A DNA stretch of 64,000 nucleotides from Volvariella volvacea V23 (Eukaryota > Basidiomycota > Agaricomycetes > Agaricales > Pluteaceae), in NCBI GenBank assembly GCA_000349905.1, contig KB722741.1, forward strand, positions 1,338,103 through 1,402,102, written 5' to 3'. The number at the start of each line of letters is the position of its first letter. The stretch's first letter is position 1. The translations under genes and the position numbers were made by a program. Positions 10,615 through 21,594 of this stretch are shown here, in pieces. The notes under the pieces are model-generated. The model had not been told where the DNA came from and made no database searches. It worked only from the letters and a program-made list of their open reading frames with translations.

Positions 10615-11320
10615 CGCGAACCAGCACGCTTGGGAATTCGTCCTTACAGGCTGCAATAGCACTGTGCGTTACGCTGTACATACAGACCGCTCGCCCACCC
10701 GATTTTGGTATACAACCAAGTGTAGACACATCCTAGTTGACAAGGCAGATTAGGAATAATTCCAAATCAATGAGCCATAAACCGAGCCATTGGTACTCAG
10801 CCTCGAAGTCATGACGCGCCTGCTTTAAATTTAAGCCTGCCCTCCAAGTCGCTGACCTTCGCGAAACCCCGACTGTGACCACGACCACGCAACGACCTCA
10901 ATGAAAAGCCCCCGCTCTTCGTGACCAAAAAAAAAAGAAATTGGGGCCGGATACTCACTTATCCACCCAGACCCAATCCTGAGATGATGAATGAAAAATT
11001 TAGACTCGGATTCGTCAAGTTTAGGATTAGTTCTAAATAGTCGTTCAAGTTGTGCGCAAACCTACTATCCGAGTCATTCGGATTGTCTTACTCGGTGCCC
11101 ATTGTGCATTTCATAGCTGGACGATCCTAATATCGATCCAACAGCTTCACCCAAGATATCACCGAATATACACTTAGCCACCACATGAATTAACCCTGGT
11201 CAATCCGTTCTTAGGTGCAAGCAAATCATTACTGTCACTATCAGCATACCTAGAAAATCCTGATATGAAGGCCGAAATGCTGCCGGTCACCGCAGCAAGA
11301 AGGTTCAAGTGTATGGTGCA

Positions 11321-11615
11321 TTCACCTTAATCACGCCGCTTTCTCCGCATATCCCATGAACGTGCGGTTATCATGAGTTGTGTGTGGAGGCAGCGGGTAT
11401 GGCTAAACTTGGAAAGGCCCAAACCGCATAGACATATCGATGGAACTCGACACGCCCAACTTGACACACCCAATTCCACGTGTTGAGCGAGTGGACGCCT
11501 TGTGTGCTCTAGGCTGTCAAGTGATGGGAACGATGATGATCTGAATAGAATAGTGATAGTCTCTTTGGAATATCTACATAGATTCCGCCCACATTGAAGA
11601 GACAAAAATAATTCT
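11321..11615. other. Spacer between the duplication and SDH3
   Basis: About 295 bp that include the 3' untranslated region of the succinate dehydrogenase gene. No gene is seen. Confidence 0.4.
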
Positions 11616-12457
11616 CTACCATAGAACAAGGCCAACTGTGGCGACGGCAGTAGCTCCGAGAACCGCATATCCAGTAGCATAGGCTCCCTTCACAGTAACG
11701 ACTGGAGGCATCATATCAAGCGCATACACCCATCAGCTATGACCTCATTGATCTCAAATCGTGGCAAATAGCACTTACATTTACCAGTATCCCAGGCCAA
11801 ATGTCGCAGGCCATTGAAGGTGTGGAAAGCGAAAGGCGCTGCCAAGATCGTCTTTCCTGCATACTTCACGACATCGGGAAGACCTTGCACAAGCTCCACG
11901 AGGTGGGTGCTGTCCAAGGTACCCGGTGCAACGAGGTAGCCAATGGAAAATCCATAAAGCACTTCAAGTTGTGGATGGGGAAACGGCGCATATAGTCAGC
12001 TGCCTAGAACCTGGTAGGAAGCTTAACGCGCCAAGGTGTACTCACGAACGCTAAGTCCCGCTCCCGTGACACGATGGGCGATGGAACCGAGCCATGTCAG
12101 CTGAGGTTGGTAGATCGTGAAATGCGGGCTGGATGGTCGGTTGAGGCGTTGCTTGTTCAGGATGTCAACAGCAGCGGATGGTGGGAGAGATTCCGTCTGC
12201 ACGGTGCTGCATTGCCAGAGTAAGCCCCTTGCTTGCACGATGAACTCATCCAGTAAACTCACCGACGCAATACGGAGGACCTCAAAGCAACCTGGTTGCG
12301 CACTGCTGCAGAATCGCCAAAAGCCTTACATGTTAGTACCTCGTGCATTGTTGCCAAGACCTCCCCGCCTAAAATCGCGAGACTACGCACCCAACCTCGG
12401 GCTGAGCGCCGCGCGACGCAATGAAGGGCCCAAACCGAGAGCTTTTGTGGACATCAT
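11616..12457 (-). CDS. SDH3: Succinate dehydrogenase cytochrome b subunit (complex II)
   Basis: Membrane anchor subunit of mitochondrial complex II, which passes electrons from succinate to ubiquinone. Five exons on the minus strand, 12457-12391, 12305-12263, 12206-12046, 11961-11779 and 11701-11616, give 179 residues. The N-terminus ([16 protein letters not shown]) is Arg/Ser/Ala-rich, like a mitochondrial presequence. The family signature follows: [34 protein letters not shown], then the second membrane segment and [15 protein letters not shown]. The Ser, Arg and His residues in these motifs contribute to quinone and heme b binding in the family. The last exon encodes the third membrane helix ([18 protein letters not shown]). 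Length fits fungal SDHC/Sdh3. The first intron ends CTGCAGCAG, allowing two acceptor sites three bases apart. It lies in tandem behind the MINDY gene with about 255 bp between them. Confidence 0.93.
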
Positions 12458-12712
12458 GGTGACTGCAAGGAGTGTATCAAGCTTGGAGGATTTCTCTTTC
12501 CGGAGTCGGGAGGGTTTGGGATTAAACTCCGCACCCGTGCTTGTGATAAAGCGGCACGTGACTTCGGCAGCCAATCGTGTTCCTTCCGTTGTCAATCGGG
12601 ATCCCGACGATGCGACTTGCCCACCCTGAGGCGACGGGAAACGCAACATAAAATAATGAAATAGCAGCACAGTGAATAAAAAGGTATCTGAGATAATGCC
12701 TTGCATCTAGTC

Positions 12713-14470
12713 CTACATTATAATGCAATCCGATTTCTTCTTCTTGTCTTTCTTCTCCCCTTTCTCTGACGATTCCAACTCCCTTTTTCGTTGTTCACGA
12801 AGATACGCCTCTCGTCGCTGCCAAGCGTAGTGATCCTCCTCTGCTTGCAACTGTCTAGCCAAAGCCTCACTATCGAAACACAGAGCGATCAGCATTCCGC
12901 ATGCCATCGAAGAGGAAACCAGAATTCAAAAGCGTAACTCCGACTTACTCGTTGATATCTCCATTTCCAATCCTTCCCGCTGCCAATTCCGCAACTCTCA
13001 AAGCTTCTTCGGCAGTTTGACCCGCAAAGTCCCCACCGGCGGGGCTAGCCTTGACAAAGTCTGAATCAACCCAGGTTGTCCAGCCACCATCAATATCCTC
13101 TAATCTCTCCCACATGATCGAAGACTCGTTCAAGAACACCGAATCTGTGACAAGGGAATATAGTGACTCGTCATCCGTTGCGGCTGGGCGCTTGTATAAC
13201 ACTGAGAGATGGGAATTTCGGAAGAGAGCTACTAGGTTGTTGGGTCCAATCATGGATGAGAGGGTAAAGAGACCGTGGTATGTCAATTGAGATTGCGTTG
13301 TCTCAAGGAAGTGGCGAACGATCAGAGCTATACCACTGTCAATAAGAGACAGAAGGAGCACAAAAGAAGACATACCAGTTTCGACCTTTTGCCTCTCATC
13401 GTCTGTCAGACTCTGCTGCTCCTGCGTCGCTCCACTCGGTCCTGCCTCCATAGTGGTATGTCCTTCAACGCTCTCATCAACCACCAGCTGCCCTTTCGTG
13501 ATATGATCCGCGTCTACTATCAGCGTAACAGCACTATCGTAATCCGGAGTAACCTCCAGCGCTCTCGCTTCTGGGCTCGTGGGATCGACCAACCAGCCGT
13601 GGACCAATTCAATTCCGGCCTGTCTGAACAATTGCAGTTCACCTCCCCCGGTTACTTCGCTTGACGGTCGGAACGACGTGGCAGCAGTGAAGACAGGATT
13701 TAGGTCCATACCCTCTCCATGAGAAATAGGTTAGCTTCGCGACCAAAAAATGAAAAAGCTAGGAACAGACACGCATGGAAGTGGTGATTGGGGGTGGGAA
13801 ATGGTGCCTAAGGAAGGTAAGCATGCTTACTTTGCGTCAAGGGCATGATTGATAATGCAGACGAGATATCAACGCCCGGTGATCGCCTCAGCAAATGCTC
13901 CGCCACGAGTTGAGAAAGAAACTCGTAGGATACCGATCTACGCGTCGGCGGCAGAATTTCAATGTCCCCTCTCAGAATTAGTATATTACCTGGGTGACCA
14001 TTCAACTCTTCTTCAGCAACCGATGTTCGGAGAAACCAGAATCAAGGGGGTGCTCACATATAGCAATAAATGAACAGGGCCTATGATCAGAATTAAGCCG
14101 TTCGTCAACATTCATACGTTCCGCGTGTGCAGTTTACAGTTTGACCCAATACTCACCCATTGAAGTTCTGCGTAATAATATTATACCTCTTTCGATTCTC
14201 GCCCTCTCCAAAAACAATGGGCTTAAGCCACCAAACCTCCGCTGCCGAAGCAACAGCAACACTCCTAGCTCTATCTGCTCGCTCCCCAAAGAGATTCTGA
14301 GCTTGGGGCTGTGCCTCTGCCCCGCGTTGATCTTCCGGTTGAGGCGTTGCCTGACGTGGTGGTGGCGATGATGGTTGCGCTTGCAATTGCTCAGGCTGAG
14401 GCTGAATTGATAGCTGAGCAAGACCGTCTACAACGTCAGGAACAGGTGCAGGGACTGATTCTGTCTGCAT
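12713..14470 (-). CDS. MINDY-family K48-ubiquitin deubiquitinase
   Basis: MINDY (FAM63) proteins are cysteine peptidases that trim long K48-linked ubiquitin chains. Six exons, 14470-14157, 14080-14058, 13989-13831, 13714-13376, 13327-12949 and 12869-12713, give 456 residues in frame. The N-terminal 70 residues are Pro/Gln-rich. The catalytic core begins EVWWLKPIVFGEG and NIITQNFNGPCSFIAICNIL; the Cys in NGPC is the family nucleophile and QN supplies the oxyanion Gln. Next come LRGDIEILP, KGMDLNPVFT, ELVHGWLVDP, SQLTYHGLFTL and RNSHLSVLYK, whose His fits the catalytic histidine. FLNESSIMWERLEDIDG closes the domain. The C-terminus holds ARQLQAEEDHYAWQRR, resembling a ubiquitin-interacting motif, then a Lys-rich stretch and the last four residues CIIM. 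The nucleophile codon sits on a 23-nt exon. Intron 13328-13375 is 48 nt and leaves the frame open if retained, adding 16 residues. Confidence 0.93.
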
Positions 14471-14874
14471 TTCTATATAATATAGATCCCTGGAATTCGA
14501 TCGGTATTCCCTTCTTCAGTCTTCGGCAGTGGGTGCTAAGTCCGGTCCCTGCTGAATGTGTGGGGGTAATTGACGGGGGTAAGGAAGGTCGGGTAGAGGT
14601 ACGTTTCGCTGCTTCGGCAGCCCTGACTCCTGCAGGTCGGGTTATAAAGACGAGGAGAACTGCGTGAAGCGGTGCCAGGCGATGTAACTGGTGGTGGGAT
14701 GGAGGTGGTAATTACTGCCCCACAATGCCAGGCAAATTCCGTAGTTTGGCTGTGTTTGGTATTTCATGGGTACCATCACAGCCGGCACGCTCAACTCGGA
14801 CAAGAAAGGCTTCGCATGGACGTTGTGTGGGACCGTAAGGATAATGACAAGACTGCTCGATCTAATACTCTGCT

Positions 14875-17124
14875 CTAATTTTGCTGCTTGCGAACTTTGC
14901 TCGCAACGACAGAACACCTCTTGGTCTCTTCTACTGTCTCTACCTCCAGGAAATTCCCGCTACGTGTTGTGTCGTTTATAGCTTGAAGTACAATTCGTGC
15001 CCTATCATCTAGCGTATACTCCTTCCAAATAGGCGACCGCGGGAGCTTGTAGGTGTTGGGGCTCTTTGTACGGACGAAGGAGAGCCAATACGCAATAAGT
15101 TCTTCAGCGAACGCGGACTCGGTGGAGTTTAGAGGAATGAAAGTGGTTGTTCCATTTGAACTATAAAGTTGACATCATTACAGGGAAGCTGACATTGACG
15201 AAGCCAAACATACCCCGTAGCCGTACCCTGGAAGAATATAAAATTCTCTGCCGCATGCCAGACTATATCCGTGGTTGGGAACATGGGTTGGTTATACCTA
15301 TACGTCCAAACTTTTTCCCGCTGCGTGAATGCACCGCCCATCAACGAGCGCTAATCCGCAGTGCGCATTAGTGATGGAAGCTATGCTCATAAACTCAGAG
15401 GCTCGGACGCACCGCACATATCAACTCTGACTCCCCAGTGACCGCCATAAACCTCTGCCCTTCTGATGCATAATCACTCTCGGGATAAACCTATGCCAAT
15501 GTTCGATGACATTCTTGCTGTGCAGTAACAAACTCACAGCAAGGAGATCTTCCACATCCTGGTCCAGCATCGATGGGAAGAATTCCTGCAAAGCAGCGGC
15601 GATAGTGGTTCCACCTGACAATGTCTCGTTTGAAGTCGCCCTAGAGCATAAATCAAACTCGAATATGGCAAGAGCACCCCTATAGAGAGCAATTACAACA
15701 TACCCGACTATCAAAGGCACAGAAGCGAATCGTCCAGCTAAAATAGCTTCTGTTGGGTATTCACGAAAAACGCGGCCATCAAGGACGGGATGAAAAGCTC
15801 TATACGGTCCTTCACTAAATTCAGAGGCAATAACCAACGTTACAACCGAGCAGGGGGGGAGTTTAATATGTACTCACAACGCAGAAGTCTTTGCTGCATC
15901 TTGTGCAATTGCCAACGAGCCGACGGGCGCCGCACGCAGACAGGCAAGCTGACTGCGGATCGACCCCCCTGCGCACCCAACACGTTTCACATAAAAGTCA
16001 AATAAAGCCTTCCGAGTCATCCCCCACACACACAAAAGAAAAAGGAAAAATAAAGTTAGCATTTGGTATCGACCCAAGCTAGAAGTAATCAAATCAAATA
16101 AGAAGCCATCCACCGACCTGTTGCTGTTCTGGTGTGGGTAACGGTGTCCTATATACGCTTTGCGCGATTGCCCCCGAGAAGAGCGGCGTCGGTCTTTCCG
16201 AGTCAACCTCTCTCATCCTATGCGCCGCCACAAGGTGGAGCTCCACAGAACTGCCCCCTGCGCTTTCTCCGTTGATCGTAACCTTTTCGGGGTCGCCACC
16301 GAAGCGAGCAATGTTTTCTCGAACCCAGCGCAGAGCCTGAATTTGATCTTCAAACCCTACATTGAAGTCTCCGTTGGCCGGATCTCTGAATGCGGGTGTG
16401 GATAGAAAGCCAAGGGAATCGAGGCGGTAATAGACTGAAACGATGACTACGTTTGGGGATTGGTGGATCCAGTGCTCGAATGGCCAGTTTCTTGGGTTTC
16501 CGTAAACGTATGCTGGGAGTGCGAATCAACGGGGAGAAAGACTAGGGATTGGGCAGTCTCACCTCCGCCGTGAATGTAAACCAACACAGGTACTATACAA
16601 TGGTTCGCATCGGCGCATAGGTTATAATACCACCATACAAATCGACTTACAATTGCCAGTAGGCTTGACAGAAGCAGGCGTATAGATATTAACATTCAGA
16701 CAATCCTCAGTACCTGCTCCCCCGGTATCAGTCGCTAAAATGGATAATCAGCCGCTTGTCTCGTTACCCCCGTATCCTCCATACCACTGGTAGCTCCCTG
16801 AACGCAAAAGTTCGGATAACTAGTCGCATCAATGATACCACCCCCAGACTCCAGGGCTATCCGAGTAGTGTTGAGCGGTAACGATTTCCTCCATCGCCGC
16901 TCCCCAAGCGGTGGTTCAGCATACGGGATGCCCAAATAAGCCACAGTGTTGGGGTATGTCCGATTTCCAAGGTATTTCGCATATCCAACGTCGACGATAT
17001 CTCTGGGACCGCTTTCCGCTGCCTCGAGCGCCCCGGGAAACAAGGACGTGGCGAGCAGACACAAAAGGTTCAGGACTAGCATGGAGAAGTTGTGATAGAA
17101 CATCCACCACCATCCAAGCATCAT
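14875..17124 (-). CDS. Secreted type-B carboxylesterase/lipase-like enzyme
   Basis: An alpha/beta-hydrolase of the type-B carboxylesterase family, which hydrolyses carboxylic esters such as lipids, sterol esters or plant-derived esters. The N-terminus has a hydrophobic signal (FSMLVLNLLCLLATSLFPGA), so secretion is likely. Family motifs in order: YLGIPYAEPPLGERRW (oxyanion region), ATDTGGAGTEDCLNVNIYTP with the conserved disulfide Cys, VPVLVYIHGGG, NVVIVSVYYRLDSLGFL, and GFEDQIQALRWVRENIARFG. GESAGG carries the nucleophile Ser. The acid residue is probably the Glu in GATSNETLSGG, and the His in DIVWHAAENFIFFQG fits the third triad member. The end is RCSVVASKVRKQQN, with stop at 14875-14877. 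Many short introns interrupt it; the second exon joins as FCVQGATS-ATDTGG. The whole is roughly the usual 500-560 residue length. I did not resolve every intron. Substrate cannot be inferred. Confidence 0.88.
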
Positions 17125-19534
17125 TTATATTGTATACTCATAGACAAGAGCAAAGGGCGTAGTAGACAATGGGGAAAGAATGAGCTATACGTAGCAAATT
17201 CGACGTGGAGAAGCCTCATCTCGGGTGCCTCTCTTAACCAAATCAAGGAAGCAGCTAGCTAGAAAATCGCTTTCGTGGACTCGTCGGAATTTCAGGGCGG
17301 CAATATGAATGATATCGAGCCACTGAACTACGGAGTATCTTCTCATTTATTGGTCATGAGGCCCATGTCGAGCGAATGGCCGGTGCAGTGGTGGTAATTG
17401 GGGTCGAAGAACTCGCCCTCCGGAAAAACTCGCCACGTGTTGAAGCCGTACACGGCCCGGATCAATGGCTGCTGCGTTCAAGGCGTTGTGGCCAGAGTGC
17501 GTACCATCGGTCAAGGACCTGGACTGCCGTCTTCAGCTCAACGTCGGCCATGCGTGAAAAAGAAAGCGTGGTCACACAGCGATTTCCCTGAAAATTATCA
17601 AGAGACCTCAATTTTGTGCGCCTTGGGTAAGACCGCGATAGCTACAAACCATCGAATTGGTGTTGTTTTCAATTGAATGCTACGTTGGCGGAATTCGGCA
17701 ACTTTTGCTCGGCCTTCAAGCAGACGGTTTCATGCAGCCTAAACTCCTTCGACACTGAATAACTCAAACTCAAAAACCAACGCAAAAACCAGAGATCACC
17801 CACCCACCTAGAGCCAACGCAAATCGCAGCCCCCACACTCTCACAAAAAGCTTTAACGGAGCCAACCTAAGGCTATTGCAATCACCAACACAACCTTTTA
17901 GACTAACTGAAAAGGTTTGTGTGTCGGACGCTTATTTAGTCTCTTTAGGCTTTCAAGTTCGCCCAATCGACCACACCCATCCATTATCAAAAAGGACAGC
18001 GAGACCGCGATGATATAACGCGCACATCATCGATCGCGCACCGGCACAGCATGTGGAAATGTTTTCCTTGCTCATGCCGTAGGAGGCTGAGCAAGCTTCA
18101 CGATCGAGGGAAAACTCAATATGACGCTCGATCTCGAACGTATATCTCGTCCTTCGACAAGTTACACAAGGGTGAGGTGAGTAAGTGGCTGTGAGCTTGC
18201 TTTTGTTAACAATCAAGCTCGTCAAGGGGGGGTGGTGGTGTGTTTTTTGACTTACCGGAATCGTTATCGTCGCTCCTCAGCTCAGCTCAGCGAGACTACT
18301 ATAAAGGCAGCCGAGGTGGCAACGGCCTCGATCTTGTTGTGGTCACATGCGCATTGTGGGGTACCGCTGTGCACGGTGAGCCCCTTCCATACTCGTTCAT
18401 GTTCACCTTCTCATGCGTGTATCTGCGCTTCCTATTCAGGATATTCTTCTTCAGCAACGTGTAATGAGCACCCCAATACACCCTTACCGTGATTCCAGTC
18501 ATGGGACAGGGCCTCTCTGTTTGCAGGCCCGGGATGCAAGAGCCCCAGCCGTCGCCGCCCCTGTGCAGACGGAAGGACTGAGTGCTGTCTTTGAGCGCTG
18601 GGGCATCGATCGGTCAGAATCACCAAGGTCATTGCCAGTGTAGGGGGTACGTAGCACATTGGTCGAGTCTGATCTCCCCTTGTCGTAAGCTCCCTTTCAT
18701 ACTCCTTTGGGTGGTCTGCGTACTAGTCCTTGAAGGGACACCGCATTTAGTTCTTCTGGCGCGATCCTTGCCCTCTCTGCTCTACTTTGCGTCTCGTGAT
18801 CATGACTGGCCTCACTGTACAGCTACCTTGAACATCCTCGGACTCCAAGTCGCCGAACGCACACCTTCCACGCTGCCCGACGTCCCTTGGGTGGCGCACA
18901 CTAGGCCACGGTATTCGGGCCTAGCATCCTCGCTATATCCTGGGCATCTGGGTTGCCTCCATACTACACAGACGATACTCCAGTAGTTTCGCATGCTGCC
19001 CGAGACTCGAGTAAAATCTCCGGCACGCAACCTCTGCCTTTTTGCCAATTCCTCGAGATTTGGTTTACAGATGACCTTCTGGGGGGTCAATTTACTTTGC
19101 TCCAAGACTCGCGCTACTCGCCTCCGTAGCCTTGCCTGAGGTTAATAGGGATGCTCATTCACTGGAGGCTATAACACATGGGAGACGGGGATAGCGAACG
19201 CAGAGTAAACGAGGGGCGTAAGAAAGCCCAGTGATACGTGCACGGTGTCAGTATTGTGAGATGCTTCAAGGCGATTCGGGACTGAACGATCTGCGCAATC
19301 CCATTTGCGGCCTTTTTGGCCAGGGTCAAGGAGAAGCACTGACGACTGAGGGCCATACCTTGTGCTGCAGGTGCTACTACCGTCCCTCCCCAAAAGGCCG
19401 TCTTTTCGGCGTCGTAATCCACGGACAGAAGTGAGGGTCTGCCATCGGGGATATAATGGGGCTAGATTCAAATTGTCTCCAACACGGGTGTCGTACAGAG
19501 TTTGCTTTACGAGAGAGGGGCTGGGTACAGTTCG
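17125..19534. other. Gene-poor stretch, no gene assigned
   Basis: About 2.4 kb between the carboxylesterase start and the NAS6 end. Open frames such as 17953-18225 (minus, with scattered Cys) and 18240-18464 or 18582-18986 (plus) have no motif I recognise, and I could not join them into a convincing spliced gene. The first few hundred bases are probably the carboxylesterase promoter. A decayed gene is possible at 18.2-19.1 kb. Confidence 0.35.
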
Positions 19535-20792
19535 TCACGGTTTGCCACACGAGTCTATTACATGCTGTCTTGCCCGCTTCTGTTCGATACCTCCTACTCC
19601 TTCGAGCTCTTCGGGAGTTTGATCGTCCAAATTGGTCTTATCAATTATTGAGCGAATTGTCCATAGCAAGGTAGAGAACGAGAACGTACACGAGTACGGT
19701 CTGCTCCTGCGTTTATCAGTACGACTGCAGCTTCTGCATGGGCGGAATCCATCGCTAGATGAAGAGGCGTGTTTCCTATCGACAAGCTTAAGCTATCAGA
19801 TTATGAATGATTCGGGGGGCAGCTGACCCATTCGATCTGCAGTATTCAGCCGGGTTTTTGCCCCCGAAGGCCCAGTAGAGCCCAGCAGAAGTCGAATAAA
19901 TCCCACTGAACCGGTCGTTGCCGCTCGGTGACTAGGGTAAAGTGAGTAAGGGTCGAGGAAGAATGTAGCTTGTCTGCATACAGAGGCACTTGGTTTGCCT
20001 TATCTCTTGCGTTGACCTGCAATGAAAGTTTAAAAAAATTGGTTACGATATTCGCGCCAAGAATACGTACATCAGCCCCCCGAGCAATTAGCAATTTGCC
20101 AATCTGAATCCTAATTGTCAGAAGATTTCGTTGACGGTGGCGACTAGACGGCGCACCTCAATCCGAGATTTTGAAGCAGCATAATGGCTAGGTCCGGGAT
20201 GCGTTTCATGTAGACTAAGGTTAACAATATCCATTAGAATGCAGCTTACAGGGGAGTGAGACCCTTTTCGTTCTTCCTGATTGATGTATGCGCTGAGCAT
20301 AAGTCAAATTGCGCCCAATATAACTCACTTGTTGACGTCGGCGCCAGCCCCTACCAGTTCTTGGACGACCTGTTCGTGCCCAGCACTTGCTAGAAATCGC
20401 ACATCAGAACGCTGGGGGAGACGGGTGACTTGTGGAGGTCGCAATACCCGCTATATGCAGCGCGGTCCAGCCACTTCCGTCGACTCGGTCCACGTCTGCC
20501 TTCTGATCAATGAGAAATCGTGCAATATCGACAGAACCCGAGGAAGCAGCCCAATGGAGAGGCGTCCTCTCGTCCTGCGAGCACGGATAGAGCCACGATA
20601 AGCCGACATATCTGCGACTCGCGGGCTGCTGACGTACCGCGTCTGGAACGTTGACAAGCTTAGGGTCTTCGGCGACCAGTGTTCGCACCAGGGAGTACTG
20701 GTCTGAAGATACAGCTCCTTTAGCTTGAGTCTGTCGGTGGAAAGCAGGCACAGACTGTTCATCGCAGCGGTGTGCACCGATAAGGTGGCCAT
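19535..20792 (-). CDS. NAS6: Nas6/gankyrin-like proteasome assembly chaperone (ankyrin repeats)
   Basis: Nas6 (gankyrin, PSMD10) binds the Rpt3 C-terminal region and guides assembly of the 19S proteasome base. I reconstruct 11 exons on the minus strand giving about 237 residues, close to human gankyrin (226) and yeast Nas6 (228). The protein starts MATLSTQAKGAVSSDQ. It then contains ankyrin repeats: LVRTLVAEDPKLVNV, DERTPLHWAASSGSVDIA, SGWTALHIAASAGHEQVV, GLTPLHYAASKSRIEIGK, NARDKANQVPLHRAATTG and NTPLHLAMDSAHAEAA. It ends TPEELEGVGGIEQKRAR and SCGKP before TGA (19535-19537). The alignment with gankyrin is near co-linear, including ALHWA, PLHIAAS and PLHYAASK. Several exons are only 30-60 nt, so automatic gene finders may split or miss this gene. 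Introns are 40-90 nt. Confidence 0.88.
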
Positions 20793-21594
20793 CGTATCCC
20801 AAGATCAGTCCAGACGACGAGGAGTGAATCTGAGTGCGCCTAAGCATTACGCAAACCCATGAGAGTCACGTGGCTCGCCGAATTGGCGCGCACCGCCAAC
20901 TCCGCGCACTCGAAGACTCGGAGGTACCGGACTTTGGAGAACGACGGAGACTCTCCACCCTAATTAATGTCTTGAATCCAAGAACCAAGGCGAGCATCAA
21001 AGAACGCCATGAAGCACGCGGACAAGCGCCCTTCCAGCAGAGATGACCTAAACCGCTGGTTCCAATGTCATAATTGCCAGCTAATTATCGATGCACATCT
21101 GGGTTCCTGTGCCAAACGATACACCGCATTTCCACGCCACACGCAGCTGCTGTGCCCGAGTTTGACGTGCAACAGAAGCGCAGCTCCATCTGCACCGCCC
21201 CTGTGTCGGGAACCGCACTAGCCTTGATGGCAGACGGTGTCGACGCCGGCGCAAACAACTCCCCTCGCGATTGTGCGCCCAGGACGGTGGCAGCTGGAGC
21301 CAGCGGGGATTGGCCAGGAGACACCGAGTTGCCGCACATTGATGAAATCATCGCTGCGATCAGCCCAGTGCCAGCGGCACAACAGCTGCGTTGTATTGAT
21401 CATACCGAGCGATTCGGGAGAACAAGGCAAGGGTGCGAGGATCGAGGGTTCCAGTTACACAACGAATTACTAAGGGATCCATATTGAATAGCAGGTATAC
21501 GTACATATGTTATGGACAGAGATGCGCCATAAAGTGATGAAACTCCCGACTACTAAACTATTGTAATATGAACTCAAGAAAACGATCTACCCAT
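20793..21594. other. Intergenic stretch with unassigned plus-strand open frames
   Basis: About 0.8 kb between the NAS6 start and the WOPR gene's stop. Plus-strand frames at 20834-21046 and 21009-21221 start with ATG. The longer one at 21074-21487 has no ATG start. None carries a recognised motif. Part must be the NAS6 promoter and part the WOPR 3' flank. Confidence 0.35.

Larger units (their letters stand above)
8240..11320 (+). repeat. Inverted segmental duplication, copy 1
   Basis: This segment matches the reverse complement of 42220-44430. The match covers the F-box reading frame, its intron and last exon, the opposing small gene region, and a non-coding block at roughly 10640-11320. Examples of shared non-coding stretches are AAGCCCCCGC with the nearby GGCCGGATACTCAC / GGCCGGATACTCACTC, and GGTCAATCCGTTCTT, which occur in the same order in both copies. 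Copy 1 is longer by roughly 0.8 kb; the extra DNA is mainly at about 9680-10250. Left and right limits are my visual estimate: CCACGTGA near 8250 against CCACGTGG near 44415, and GAAGGCC/ACCGCAG near 11270-11300 against 42230-42265. Divergence is substantial, so the duplication is not recent. Confidence 0.8.

Noticed and set aside
17953..18225. A minus-strand frame with CVTCRRTRYTFE and other cysteines that hints at a zinc-binding motif
   Set aside because: Cys spacing fits no zinc-finger family I know, and no neighbouring exons could be joined.
21074..21487. A 137-codon plus-strand frame
   Set aside because: It has no ATG at the start, no splice signals linking it to a start, and no recognised domain.
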